DNA of 64,000 nucleotides. It comes from Chaenocephalus aceratus. Lineage: Eukaryota; Chordata; Actinopteri; Perciformes; Channichthyidae. The DNA lies in assembly GCA_023974075.1 (NCBI GenBank), contig CM043799.1:5752928-5816927 (forward strand), read 5' to 3'. How positions within the stretch are numbered: the first letter of the stretch is position 1; each line of letters begins with the position of its first letter. This document shows, piece after piece, positions 38,761-51,683 of the stretch. A program made the position numbers and the translations under genes. The notes beneath the pieces are model-generated. The model was given only the letters and a program-made list of their open reading frames with translations. It searched no databases and had not been told where the DNA came from.

Positions 38761-39338
38761 CACAGCAAATGTGCCAGTGTTATATTTTCAGTGTTAGTGT
38801 TAATCAGCAGGGTTCAGTGTTATTTTAACACTTAGTTTAGTCAAGCTATCACTCAGAGAGTTTTTTCCTGAAAGTGTTGGTGTACACATTTTGGTCGTTG
38901 TGAGGACTCTTACACGCCGAGTGTTGAATTGACCACACCCCTCAATTTCCGGCAAAGGAGCTTCATCCAAGACCTTCGACAGCCATTTCTCTAACCAAAG
39001 CGGTAAGTTTCACTCGATTAAAATTAATGTTTTGCGGTTGATGTAACCATGAATAATGTCTGTAAATTGTAATTATTTACTTAATATGTATATCTTGTAT
39101 CTGTAACTTTTTAATCCAATTTGAAATAGTTTTTTTATGTGGAATTTCACCATTGCAACTATACTGATGAGTAAACTTGAATTACAGGAGAGTAGACCTA
39201 CATTCGACACGAACAGGAGGCGCATTAGGGGACAGAGAGGACAGAGGTGAGTTGTTTTTACAATATGTGAAAAGGAGAAGTTAAATAAAGAGTATCTTGA
39301 AACTGGTATCTTGTTAAAATGTAAGGTTGTGGAAATGG

Positions 39339-40865
39339 CGTATGAGTCGACGTCGACGGTAGCATTATTAGCTTGCAATTAGCAACCACGGCGCTCCCCT
39401 GTGTGTGTGAGACGGGGGGAGGGAAACGAATGTGGCCTATTGTAAGCTTTATTTCTCTAAGCTATTAACTTTATAACGCTGCTTTGTCACATGTTCACCT
39501 ATTCCCCCCGCCGTCCCGGGGCTTGCGGACCGATGTTAGCCGTGTTTCATTCCGGGGTGTTTCCGCCATGTTGGAAGCTAGAGTAAACCGCTATCACCGT
39601 GTGTCCTCTGCGGCTTTCACACCAGCGCTTTTCAGTTTCTAGCTCCGAGCGGGAGCTTTTCTGATTCAGCTCCGGTTTCCCTTTTCAGCTCCCGCTCTGT
39701 ACACACCGCCCACTGGCGCCCCAGAGCTGCCCTTGCTGCGTCATGACGTCACCGTTTACATCGATGATTTGCCCCCCAACGGCAGCCATTACGGCAGCTC
39801 ACAACAACAACAACAGCGTCGGGTCGATGATCGTGTTGCTTTTAATCACACGAAGCCAGAATAAATTGAATAACGACTTCTCCAACCTTATACTTTGCTC
39901 CAGAGTGCCGTGGTTCATTGTTTATTAATGTGTTTCTGCGGCATTTACCGACCGCTGCAGTGCTGCTCTTCCACGGGAGTTTATTCTCCCGTTAGCTCCC
40001 GGTTAGCTCACACTGCAGCGGCCGCTCTAAAGTATTCACTGTCCGACTCACACAAGCAGCTGATGCATATCCCCAGTTCCCCTTAGCCTAAGTGAATGTG
40101 TGTCAGTCTGAATTGACACAGTTTGGTATCACAACGCTGTTATGAAAGTTTCTCTGGTATAAAACGGGTGATGTTGGCATAGCAACCGAAGCTAAACTGA
40201 CTACTTGCATCCGATAGCTGCAATAATACAAAACAACACGTCTGCCTCTCTCCACAATGATCGATAACAGTGAACGGATGGTCAAAGTAAGGCACAAATA
40301 AACAGAATCACACGAAGCCTGGTTAGTGCTGCCTGACTTTATAAAGTGTGTTTATAGGCACTACTGCTTGTAGGCAGGCATAACAGTCGACCCATGTTCA
40401 GGGGAGGTGGGTTTAGTTTCCTGCACGCCTCGACGTAAGAGAGACGTAAGCGACGTCGCCTCTTAGCTCCAAAGCTCTTGCCTCTGGACCGACAATTTTT
40501 TGGAGCTGGAAATGAAGCGGATTCCGGAGCTAAGAGCCGGCGCAGCTCCGGTGTGAACTGGAAAACCCGGCGCTTTTCAGGCTCTAGCTCCGAGCCGGAG
40601 CTGAAAAGGCGCTGGTGTGAAAGGGGCACTCGTGGAGTCGACGTTCACTTAACTACTAGCATTTTTAGCTTGCAATTAGCACCCACCCGACAGCAACCTC
40701 CTACTGAAGCAGAGAACGAACGCGAGTGAGCACTGCGGCGCTCTCCTGTGTGTGTGACGGGGGGAGGGAAACGAGTGTGGACTGTTGTAAGCTTTATTTC
40801 TCTAAGCTATTAACTTTATAACGCTGCTTTGTCACATGTTCACCTATTTCCCCTGCCGTCCCGTA
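39339..40865. repeat. Direct ~150-bp duplication flanking a MITE-like insertion
   Basis: Positions 39339-39530 and 40638-40865 share GAGTCGACGT, TAGCTTGCAATTAGCA and a block of about 110 bp (GTAAGCTTTATTTCTCTAAG onward). Between them, 39606-40630 ends in inverted repeats (CTTTCACACCAGCGCTTTTC against CTTTCACACCAGCGCCTTTT) typical of a MITE. A 25-bp core near 39640 and 40580 is built from GAGCTCCG-like palindromes. The duplication is too long for a target-site duplication and implies a segmental event. Confidence 0.65.
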
Positions 40866-41161
40866 ATTAAGCAGATTAGCACAACAATCCCAGCAGTCAT
40901 GCATTCCCTGACGTGAGCCCAGCGGTCCTCTTCTAGTTCCTATAGCTTAAACATGCTCAACTTTATAACCAAGTGTATTTTAGATAATTGTAGCTAAATA
41001 ACCAGTTATATTATCTTAGCTAACTATAACAAATGTGCAGGCTGTTTTTACAAGTTGTATGCTTCATAGTATGGGTTGTACATACAGTATGTATATGTGT
41101 GTCTGTATTTATATACATATGTTTGTTTGTGTGTGTATATGTATATGTATGATAATATAAG

Positions 41162-42198
41162 CAGTGTGCGAACTATACCACGGTCTCCGGGGGAGCTGCG
41201 ATTTTAGTTTTTTTTTGCGGGGGGGGGTAAATGCTGATCTGTGCATTAATAGCAACAGCACAGACATAGGCCTATTATGAAGAGAAAATCTGTTGCACAC
41301 GGGGTGGTGCCACAGGTCTACATTTACATGAAACGTCCCGATGGATCAGGTTCATGTCAACAGATTTCCCGAGCATGTATGGGCTACGCAAACTTCAATC
41401 AACTTGATAATAAATAATCCACGAACCACCAATGTAACGTTTGACTGTTTAATTAAAGAAATTTAAAATGACTCAAAAACAGGCTACATTGTTTCACATG
41501 GGCTATAGCCTATTATGGCTGTAGCCTACACAGAGCCGAACACACGCGATAAGAGCAGCCAGCGGCACCAACCATGAACAATATTAATATTAATAATACA
41601 GCTATAGCACAACACAACCCTCTCACTGCCTGGAGAGACGCCACACACACAACACAACGGCTCGTCTTCTTGTGTCTCTTCAGCCCCCAAGTTAACGTTA
41701 GCTGTCAAGTTAGCACTAGCACTGACGTTAGCTCCCTCCTCTCTCGGTTCTGTTGTAGCAGCAGTCACAACGTACGATATGCTACCACCAGCTACATTCG
41801 GTTGCTCTTCTTGATCAGGTTGTTTGGCCGTCTTTTTAAAGAAATTGCCCAAGGTACGTTGTTTTTTTCTTTTCGACATGTCAGCAGCAGCAACAATGCC
41901 TGGTAAACATGCAGTGCCAACTAAACGAGCTTGTGAGTGAGTGGGTAGTGGGTGGAGCTGTGGGCAGCGTGCAAGCAGGCGACACTTTTTTCATGAATCA
42001 TAAACTCTAAATATAATTTTATTTCACTTATTTTACACCTTTGAAAAAAATAAACATGCCCAAAATGGAATTTATTTGGTCATCATATCAGTATTTTAGA
42101 GAGCTCCCCCCAAATGTCACAAACCATGTTCCCAGGGGAGCTCATGTCACCACTAGGGGAGCTATAGCTCCCCCTGCTCCCCTCCAGTTCGCACCCTG
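41162..42198 (-). mobile_element. Non-autonomous hAT transposon with perfect 8-bp target duplication
   Basis: Ends CAGTGTGCGAACT and (reverse complement) CAGGGTGCGAACT are flanked by AATATAAG at 41154-41161 and 42199-42206. An 8-bp duplication and CAGNG termini define hAT. A 117-aa frame on the - strand (41526-41879) begins MSKRKKQRTLGNFFKK, the basic N-terminus usual for KIAA1586/ZMYM-like hAT transposases. Its coding potential then ends, so the element has lost the catalytic part. It sits 28 bp upstream of an exon acceptor of the host CACTA element. Confidence 0.85.
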
Positions 42199-42618
42199 AA
42201 TATAAGTCATTTTCCCTTTGAAGGTGGTGACATGCTGGTTCCTGTCGAATACAAGAGTGTGAGCAAATGGGTCAGGGTACCAAAAGTAGAGGATGTCTAC
42301 AATTACTCTGAATTCTTACAAGGAGGTAATTAAAGTGTCTTGCATCATGGTTGCTTTCAAGAGTTTCAGTGTTGTATGTTTAACTTGTGAGTTATGATAT
42401 GGTCCAAATTATCCTTTGTTTCAGTGCTGGCAAAATTCAATTTGCCAGGTTTGACTTCCTTGATGCTAGAGGATTCTACAGGAGTGGAATGGGATTCTGA
42501 CATCTTTGATGAGCTTTTGAATTAATCTCGGGTGTCTTTCAAGGCCTTCACTGAAGAATGCAATGGTAATAAAATGTTATAATTCTAATAACCTTGAAAA
42601 AATGCAAATCCTCATCCA

Positions 42619-42845
<227 letters not shown>

Positions 42846-43661
42846 AGACCAGACAACAATGTTGATGAGTCTTCTTCAGAGGGATCATTCTTATCTGATG
42901 GGTCATCATCAAGCTCGGACTCAACAATAAGACTAGAATCTACCAAAGCTTGGAAAAGACAGCTGATTGAAGGACCCCCTGACAGCAGCAGGGCAAGAGA
43001 TGTAAGTTATCTGGTGTGTTTTAACTGATGATGCACATAATTCATAATTATTTGTACCAATAGTAAGTGTCTTAAAGAAACAAGGGAAATTCCCATGAAA
43101 TGCTCAAATGGAATGTTCTGTGTGAAAGGGGCAAGATGCCAGTGAGGAAAGCTGTGTATCCAATATCCATTAATCCTAAAACGCTGTTTTCAGCCCTGAT
43201 TTATTGTTACGAACCGACATTAATATATGTCCTTGTTAGCTAGGTGAAATGTTTGTGCTGAATGCTAGGCAATTGTTGTTTCAGATTGTCAACGCAGCCC
43301 TGCATTCAAAGCCAGGTGGTGACCAAGTCATCAAGGAATATGAGTCTTTGTGATGGTACAAGAAGAAAAATGATCAATATACTTGTGGCAGACATGGTAG
43401 AGAGCCATGGGTAAGTATTGTCTGCTTAATATCTTGTTTTGATTTGATACATCTTCCTCATTTTCTGTCTTTATCAATATTTGTAATACATTTGTTTCTT
43501 CTCAGGAGGATCCGTCCAGCCCATGTCCGCATTACCTACGCACTTCGCATTACAACGTTGTTCCCAAATTTAAAAGACCCCGATTCAAAGAATGGTTATG
43601 TAAGTATTGATATTAATATGCTTTTGTTTTTAAAGCTAATATATTACTTTCTGCTATAATA

Positions 43662-44719
43662 ATACATTTTATTTCTATAGCGCTTTTCTTGAACCCAAAG
43701 ACGCTTTACATGGGTAGACAAACAAAACAAAACCACAAAGAAACAAAACAAAACAGAAAAGCAGTCAGGAGGAAGTTGGTTGAGAGGGGGCGGGGCTTAT
43801 AGATACAGAGTTGAAGAGGTGGGTTTTGAGGCGGGACTGGAACAGGGTGAGGGACTCAGACTCACGGAGGTCTTGGGGGAGGGAGTTCCAGAGCTTCGGG
43901 GCTGCCACTGAGAAGGCTCTGTCCCTGAAGCTCCGGAGTTTGGCCTTGGGGATGGAAAGCAAACCGGCTGAGGTGGATCTGAGGGACCGGGGGGGTTGGT
44001 AGAGGATGAGGAGGTCACTGAGGTAGGGGGGGGCAGATGGTGGAGGGCTTTGTAAGTGAGGACCAGGAGTTTGTAGTGGATGCGGTGTGAAACGGGGAGC
44101 CAGTGGAGTTCTTTGAGGACCGGGGTGATGTGATGCCATGATTTGGTGTGGGGGAGGAGTCTGGCGGCTGCGTTCTGGACACGCTGGAGTCTACTGGGGG
44201 ATGTAGGGCTGATGCCGTAGAGGAGTGAGTTGCAATAGTCAAGGCGGGAGGAGATGAAGGCGTGAACGAGTCGCTCAGCTGCAGGGCGGGTGAGAGAGGG
44301 ACGGAGTTTGGCAATATTGCGGAGGTGGAAAAATGAGGTTTTTACAACTTGACGGATGTGGGGCTCGAGGGAGAGGGTGGGGTCAAATATAACGCCACGG
44401 TTGCGTGCCTGGGTGGAGGGGGACACAGGGGTGCCATCGATGGTGAGTGTCAGGTTGGGGCTTTTGCTGAGGGTGGATTTGGAGCCGATGAGGAGGAGTT
44501 CAGTTTAACTGCTGTTGAGTTTGAGGAAGTTGTGTTGCATCCAGGATTTTATTGCAGTCAGACAGGATTCGTTGTGGGTGAGGGGGGGGTTGTTGGGGGA
44601 TTTGGTGCTGAGGTAAATCTGTGTGTCGTCAGCGTAACAGTGAAAGTCCAGGTTGTATTGGCGGAGAATCTGACCAAGGGGGACGATGTAGATGATGAAG
44701 AGGAGGGGGCCGAGTATTT
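43662..44719 (-). mobile_element. L2-like LINE 3' fragment
   Basis: On the - strand, frames give YADDTQIYL near 44640, then [54 protein letters not shown] and, after a frameshift near 44010, APKLWNSLP and RLKTHLFNS. It begins inside the RT core, so it is 5'-truncated. Its 3' end faces left at 43662. Compared with the copy at 29960 it is more GC-rich and belongs to a different subfamily. Confidence 0.85.
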
Positions 44720-45469
44720 AAGTAACAGTTGAATTATTTAACCCATAACCATGCCACAGCTCTTACATGCATTCAATTGAACACACATGACACAGGTCAT
44801 GTTTGGGATAATTCCTTGATCTTAACCAGGTGATGGATTAACTTTTAATTCAATCAACAGGAGCATTTCTATGATCACCAGAGTGGTTCTGGTTACCTGG
44901 CATGGAGGCTGAAAACTGCAGCGCAACTCGGCTCAAGAAATCGAGAAATCCAAGGTCTCTTTTCTTTTTTTTCTTTTTTCTTTCTTTTTTTTTCCTGGGT
45001 ATGGATTTTATTGTTTCAATAGTGAGCCCTATGGTTAACCCATATAAGGTACAGTGGTTTTAGGAAATGTATTTCAGACTGCAGGCAAATCTATTTTTTA
45101 GATTCAGATAGATACTGTAAAACAGACTTTCGGCACTGTTAATTGCAAGGGATCAGATCAAATTTGATGTGTCATCTTGTTTATATTGACCTAATAGTGA
45201 CCATATTCAAATGAGAAGGTTGAGCTGTTGAAGAACAAGGTAGCTGACCAAAAATGTACAGCATACTCCTAAGAGTCTCTATTAGCACAACGCAATGCTC
45301 AACAACGGCTGTTAGCATTTTCAAAGGTCAGGGTAGGATAACTATAAGTATTTGTAATGTCATGTTTTTTATACTTATGTTAAGTCATGTCTTAACTTTT
45401 AAGACATTGCATCGTAGAAACGATTATTTTCAACACCCCTACTATACAGGCAAGTTCCTGTCAATGATA

Positions 45470-45749
45470 AGTTCATGTGTGTACCCATCATGGGGTCTCT
45501 TTCATCTATGTTTAAGAACACGGAACTTTGTAACAGTTTTCAAAGAGCTAAACAACACCAGGAGGGCTTTTACAGAGATGTAAACGATGGCGCGTACTTC
45601 AGGAACCACTGTTTATTCTCACAACAAGAAAATGCTATGCAGATACAGCTCTACTATGATGATTTTGAGACCGCTAATCCATTAGGCTCAAAAAAGGGTG
45701 TGCACAAACTTGGCTGTTTATTTTATTTTGAGAAATTTTCCTCCAAAGC
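45470..45749 (+). pseudogene. CACTA transposase, upstream part
   Basis: The frame carrying MGSLSSMFKNTELC, GAYFRNHCLFSQQENAMQIQ and YYDDFETANPLGSKKGVHKL is the central segment of a transposase-like fish protein family with a tnp2/CACTA-type fold. It is cut at 45750 by the TTAA insertion of the Kolobok-like element; the continuation is at 48925. The start is not resolved; remnants may extend back to about 45200. Confidence 0.65.
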
Positions 45750-45986
45750 TTAAAGGGGAAAGGAAACACCAATTACAGCTATAATATTCCGGTAGTTTAT
45801 TCATTTTACAATGGATATTGATCGTAATATGTATTGTATATGATATTACTCGCCAAAAGAAAATTAATTATCCGCCGGCCGGGTGGGGAATTTCGGGACG
45901 CCATTAGGGGAGTCCCAAATGCTGACGTCACTGGGTGGGTCTTCGCTCCGGGTATCCATACCGGAAGTCAACACAACGTAGCAGAT

Positions 45987-46302
45987 ATGGCAGCGATGGA
46001 GGAATTTTGCAATGAGATGGACGTTTTGAACGATGAATTTGACTATTCGTCGGGAGATGACATTGATGTGGAAGCATCTATAGTTACCAGGCATCCCATG
46101 GACTATGCTTATGAACCGATTCGGTCGAATAGAGTGGCATACGATCCGGAATCCGCCGAAAGTACCGACGGTTCTGAACTCGCTGAGTGGGACCACCAGT
46201 TCCAGTACCAACTCGGTCTCAGAGGAAGAAGATGTTGCTCAAAACCCAGGACGAATGGACAACACATATTGGTGTACATGTAACAATTGTGTGGTGATGC
46301 CA
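45987..46302 (+). pseudogene. Acidic ORF with P2X7-intracellular-like Cys motif
   Basis: It opens MAAMEEFCNEMDVLNDEFD, is rich in Asp, Glu and Ser and then, after a frameshift near 46200, reads VSEEEDVAQNPGRMDNTYWC and NNCVVMPSE. The WCxCxxC pattern after an acidic stretch recalls the P2X7 intracellular (ballast) domain, which fish genomes carry in many transposon-linked copies. The frame then runs into A-rich intron-like sequence. The assignment is by motif only. Confidence 0.45.
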
Positions 46303-47127
46303 TCGGAAAATGTCAAAAAAATAAAAATAAAAACATACTCTGTTATCCTCTTAGGCCCCACGGAACCGAAATTGCGTCATTTGCAGGAAACAACGTCTAA
46401 GGAACCTTAATATTTAATAAATTATGAATATTTTATATCCATATAATGGGATATATATTTAACTGATCTTTTTCATTTATTTTTTCAAAAAAAACACACA
46501 ATGCTAACAGTGAGCCTCTGAATTAGCCCCGAGCGAAAAATGCTAACCTATTACTGCACCGAAAATCACTCCTAGCTCCCTTATTACTTATCCTAGCCGC
46601 ACATCCAACACATTGTTTATGATCGTAAAGACACAGAATCTAACGGTGCCCATCTCAACACTGAAAGATACAAACTCGCGAGGTTATCAACAAAAATGTA
46701 CATCAAAACAAGTGGCACTCGGTACTAACATGCGCTAGGCTAACGGCTTACCTTCCTCATTGTCTGGTCTAAACTGGTCTTCAATGGCATTACAACGATA
46801 AAAACGATGATGTAGTTAATCCATAGGTTAATATCCAATGGGGCTGTGTCCCCTTTGAAATGTTCTGATAATCTATAAGCAATACAACTGCAATTCCGTT
46901 ATCTGCTGTCCGCTCTGTGCTCCGTGCGCTCTGGGTCCTGCAATACCATCCATTGAACACCTAGTCCAGCAATACTAGCCTTTTTAGGGCTGTTTTCGAC
47001 AGATGAGCGTGTGTATGCCGGTTTAATTAGTTGAGCTATAGAACACCCCCAATTCTCCATTGTACGTCATAATAATAGCTACCATTTAGTTTAGTTTAAT
47101 TAATAAGGTCACACTGTGTCAGTAAAT

Positions 47128-48614
47128 CAACCCAATCTCACGGCATTTCGTGTTCACCAACACGATTTTTAATCTATTGATTCGTGTTCACCAACACGAT
47201 TTGCCCCTTTTTTTCATGTTGCACAGCACGATTTTAAAAGCAATGGCCCTTTCTCATTTCATCAAATCCCCCTCCTCGACTCCTCTGTCCTCTGGTAGTG
47301 ACCCGGAAATGAATTTCAGCGCGCCATGTTGAAGGACAGTCTCATTTCTCTAAATGCACTTCGAGGATCGAGCGTCGAGGAGGCTCTCTGGAGGAGCTGT
47401 AACCGAGGATACACTGATGGTTCCTCCACGGCTCCTTCGTGGATGCATTTCCGGGAACAGAGATGTGACGCACGGCCGGACTTATCTCAGCCAATGACAG
47501 CTCTGCATGCATCCCCTGGATATTATTTTATTAACTGCTTTCATCGCGACCTGATCGCGACGCGATGTTTACAGTGAGAACAGCTGTGAGGTCCGTGAAG
47601 AGAGCAGAGCAGTGTGTATAATATATATCACTCAGTATAACAGGCCTACTCTTTTTATTTGCTTTAGTTTAGTATATCTACAAAGAGTCGATATTTAAAA
47701 AAATTCTAAAACCATTTAGTGCTTCACATAACAAAATACACAACGGCTGTAGCCTGTTTTCGAAACTGTATGTGCGTGTGTGTGGTGTGTGTGGTACAGT
47801 GTGTAGGTGTGTGTGGTACAGTCAGTGTGTGGTACAGTTTGTAGGTGTGTGTGTGTTGTACAGTGCGTGGATGCAGCGGACAGACAGGTCTCAGTTGGTT
47901 TGGTGTCCTCTGCTTACTTTTAATACTTGTAAATAAAACTTTTGGCCCGTAATTTATTTTCCTCATTCAAAGAGAAAAGCAAGAGCACTCGGAATTAAGT
48001 ATTATTTTATTCTTTTAAAATGTTTTCCGGATTTCATATAATATAAACACCAAATCCCAGCATGCATTGCGGCTAACACATCCAATCAGCGAGCTTAAAA
48101 CCATAGCTGAGGATCTTGGGTAATCGCTCGAAATGCCTACGTCTGTTTCCGGTTATTTTTATTTTGAAATTCAGTTCCTGACGGACGCCGAAAAAGCACG
48201 AGATTATGGAATTAAACCAATAAATAAAAGCAAGGATAATTGAGTGTTATTGGTGAGTAAATAACAGTGTATTATTTAGAAAAGAATAACAAATTAGAAG
48301 GAATAACACATTTAAAAAATACAGATTTCAGTATCCTGAGGCTCTGAGCCCCATTTATCTTCCTCACAGACGACAACAAAAACCCGCAATTATACGATTT
48401 AAAATAAAAGCAATAACTGTGGCTTGATATTGAGTAAGAACATGTTTTAATGAACCACACAGCTTCCGGTCACGAAACACGTTACCAGTAGAAATACATT
48501 GCTTTTAAAATCGTGCTGTGCAACACGAAAAAAAGGGGCAAATCGTGATGGTGAACACGAATCAATAGATTAAAAATCGTCTTGGTGAACACGAAATGCC
48601 GTGAGACTGGGTTG
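47128..48614. mobile_element. Foldback DNA transposon nested in Kolobok copy 2
   Basis: The ends are inverted repeats of about 115 bp: 47128-47245 (CAACCCAATCTCACGGCATT) pairs with 48500-48614. Comparison with the empty site in Kolobok copy 1 (22087-22095) shows exactly where it inserted, and TAAAT is duplicated (47123-47127 and 48617-48621; seven bases if one mismatch is allowed). Inside is a 220-bp piece of family A (47965-48183) and another repeat near 47262-47600. No transposase. Confidence 0.8.
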
Positions 48615-48922
48615 AATAAATACATGTGTGAGCTAGTAATCTGGTAGTGCTGCAATATGTACCTCTCTCTCGGCAGCTGAAGCAACTCGTTTGGTGGCTC
48701 GAACTTCACATTTGTTGACACTGTCATTGTCTTACGCAGCCGACGTGCTGGGACGGTCGGTGTTCCCGACTGCATACGTTGAGAAATCGAATATTGTGGG
48801 AACAGATCCTGGCTTCAAATCCGATGTTTTGTATTGAACCAGGCATCCAGACTCATCAAACCTCATTTTGTGGACATAATCGTCATTTTTAAAGTGTTCG
48901 CTGCACACACGTGCGTACTGAT
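48610..48922 (-). pseudogene. THAP ORF fragment of Kolobok copy 2
   Basis: This matches the C-terminal two thirds of the ORF at 22104-22586 ([34 protein letters not shown]) but lacks the first Cys pair and gains a stop after RPSTSAA. It cannot fold a complete THAP finger. Confidence 0.75.
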
Positions 48923-48924
48923 GG

Positions 48925-50213
48925 CTATACATGGCCTTTTTGGTTTTGTTGAATCACTTAGTGCAAAGTACTGTTGTCGTTTTTGTTGAACTGAAAAGGG
49001 AGAGATGCAATCAGTTTTCAGTGAAGATCGTCCAGGTTTAACTTTAGGTTCTAAAGCCCTTCATTCAGAACACGGTGCTGCCATTCAACAACATCCTGCT
49101 TTGGCCTCAACATTTGGTGTTAAAAAAACCTGTCCACTCAATTCCCCACGGCTGTTCCATCCTTCAGACTACTACGCAGTAGATATAATGCATGATGTAC
49201 TGGAAGGAGTGGTGCAGTATGAGTTGAAGCTTGTGTTTCAGTACCTGATAAGGAACTTTATATCCAGAAGTTCATTGTCAGAGAAAATCACGAGCTTCAA
49301 TTATGGATTTCCACAGAGGAGGAAAAACAGGCCAAGTGGGCTAACACTGGATGATGATAGCAACCATCTTGGCCTTAATGCTGTTCAGTCCTGGTGTCTT
49401 TTTACCCCATTGATGTTTGGAGATTTAGTTAGCAGGAATGATAGCTGCTGGAACTTGCTGCTCCTCTTAGTACAGATTGTGAACATTGTCTTTTCACCCA
49501 TTGTAACCCATGGTTACCTGCTATCTGAAACATCTTATTTTTGATCATCATACACTTTTTAAATCTGTTTCCAGAACGACATTTGATTCCCAAGCACCAC
49601 CATATGATACCTTACCCAAGCTGTATTAGGAAGATTGGGCCACTAATACACATGTGGTGCATGAGGTTTGAAGGCAAGCACACATTTTTCAAAACGTCTG
49701 TAAAGAACTTTAAAAATATCACAAAAACACATCAGAATCAGTTGGCTTTTCATTTTGAGAACTTTTATTTTAAAAGATTCCAATTTGGCCCCATTACTGA
49801 AGTCTTGGTCAGCAGTTTGGAGGGCAGTGAGGTGCTGCATGAAACTTTTGATATGTCTTGTATTGTTCCCACAACTTCCTGGGTCAAAAGCTATGGCACA
49901 GAGTACCAGCCTGGGACGTATGTACAGTATGTTCTGGTGTTGAAATGAGATGCCTTTGTTCAACAGGATTGTCAGTGTGATTGTTAAAGAGGACAATGCT
50001 TATCTTCTAACTTGTAAAGTCTCAACAACATATTTTGAAGATCACTTACATGCATTTAGTATCGAGGAGAAAAGCGATGTATTCACACTGATCTGTGTAG
50101 ATGACCTGCCATACTACAGACCATATGATAGGCCATTTTCAAATGACACTGATGGCCAAATGTTTATTGTCCCATACTGTAATGTTGTGTCACTCCATGC
50201 TGAACTGTTGTAG
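48925..50213 (+). pseudogene. CACTA (tnp2-like) transposase, downstream part
   Basis: Starts mid-protein with HGLFGFVESLSAKYCCRFC, then ALASTFGVKKTCPLNSPRLF, AVDIMHDVLEGVVQYELKLV, NRPSGLTLDDDSNHLGLNAV and LLLVQIVNIVFSP. After frame changes come RHLIPKHHHMIPYPSCIRKI, WCMRFEGKHTFFK and, at the C-terminus, IVSVIVKEDNAYLLTCK. D-x-MHDVLEGV and the MRFE.KH.FFK block are characteristic of EnSpm/CACTA-type transposases in fish. A stop near 48988, a frame break near 49545 and another near 49948 disable it. Part of the protein expected before HGLFGF is missing. Confidence 0.75.
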
Positions 50214-50329
50214 GTTTATGAATGTAATTGTGGTGTACTTGCCTTGTAATACAAACTATTTTGTTAAATGTGTTGTCTTGTATTTTTTGTAAAGTGGGTT
50301 ATGGGGTTTTGGCTGGGAGGGATGGGATC

Positions 50330-50623
50330 TTCACAACATTCTACACTCTCAAGTGTTACATTTTGTAACACCCAATAGTGTTACTAAATTGAGATCCAGT
50401 GTAGTCCGGTAGTGTTGATTCTTTAACACTGCACTAGTGTAGAGTAATATTAACACTACTGCGTGTTGGCCAGTGTTGACTTTCAACTCGTTTCAGTGTT
50501 CCATTAAGTACAGGTGAGTGTTAAAATATTAACACTTTCGAAAGTGTTAATTTTACACTGACAAGAGTGGACGCATATACACACTTTTCTGGTGTTAAAT
50601 TCAACACTGGCATTTTTGCTGTG
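50330..50623. repeat. Subterminal repeat array and right terminal repeat of the CACTA element
   Basis: A dense set of GTGTTA/TAACAC motifs in both orientations, including the palindrome AACACTTTCGAAAGTGTT at 50530-50547, leads to the terminal repeat. Such arrays bind CACTA-type transposition proteins. Confidence 0.75.
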
Positions 50624-50625
50624 TA

Positions 50626-51608
50626 ACAGGGTTGAAAGTCAATGCTAATTAGAGCTTAAACCTCAGGAAGTATTGCTAGATGTAGCATGTACTTTCAAGG
50701 CAAGGACAAACTTGGATATCTAATGCAAGAAAGATAACTTTGAAATGAATATGCTTTATTCTGATAATATGAGTAACAGGGTTGAGTGGGTCAGAGTGCC
50801 ACACTCTTTTAAGACTGAAAAGATTATAAAAATATGAAAGATAAAAGAGAGGACTGAGTTGTGGTCTACCCATGGCACTAGCACATGCTGCTGATGTCAC
50901 TTCCTGTGTGTCATCTGACTTACAGTTTGTTCACTTCCTGTGCCAATCTAAACAGGGTTGAACGCATGTTGAGGGACACACCTTCTGTGCAAACTTACTG
51001 TTATTTAAAATATGTTTATGATTTAACAAATTAATTTTACCATTACAAGAGACATATATCAATAGAATAATACCAAAAAAAGTAAATACAATCCCTATTT
51101 TAAATGTTATATTTGACATGCGAGTTGGTCACCAAGAAGCGGGGACAAGAGAGAAATGCCATTTTAGGGGATGTTCGAGAGCTATTTGATCATTTAAATA
51201 ATATTTTGAAACCACTTTTTCTACAACTTTATATACATTTTGTCTCAAGACAAGTATGTTTAACACAAGTGCATGTTTTAGCATTTAGGGCATGGATTAT
51301 TAGATTTTTTATATGGGGGACATGAAATGTCCTCCAATTCTGGAATGACCCTTTTAGTGTTGGACCCTCCACCGCCCCTCTCGTTTCTATTCCCCAGGCG
51401 GCCCCTCGCCCAGCCAACAGCCCGACCCTGAAGCCCGTTCTCACGCTCAGCCCCCTTGATTGATTTCCAGGGAGCGACGCCGGCTGGCCGGAGCCCACTG
51501 GCCGAGCTAGAGAGCGCCTGTCCCCGCAGAGGGGCCGGCCAAGCCCGGGGGGAGAGGATGGATGGATAGATGAATCTCTCTCCGATCTCTTATCAGCCAG
51601 AGCAGATA

Positions 51609-51612
<4 letters not shown>
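50626..51612. other. No gene recognised
   Basis: A short frame at 51104-51325 resembles LINE-like residue but lacks diagnostic motifs. GC content rises near 51350-51550. Nothing else is supported. Confidence 0.4.

Positions 51613-51679
<67 letters not shown>

Positions 51680-51683
<4 letters not shown>

Larger units (their letters stand above)
45750..48922. mobile_element. Kolobok-like THAP element, copy 2, right end deleted
   Basis: It starts TTAAAGGGGAAAGGAAACAC, inserted in the CACTA transposase. It includes a + strand acidic ORF (45987-46302), about 1.1 kb near-identical to copy 1 (21298-22390), a nested foldback transposon and part of the antisense THAP ORF. Similarity to copy 1 stops at 48922, before the THAP N-terminus and the right terminus. 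A deletion removed the element's right end together with some of the transposase. Confidence 0.7.

Noticed and set aside
46105..46410. Independent ORF overlapping the acidic ORF of Kolobok copy 2
   Set aside because: It is the continuation of the same protein after a frameshift, not a second gene.
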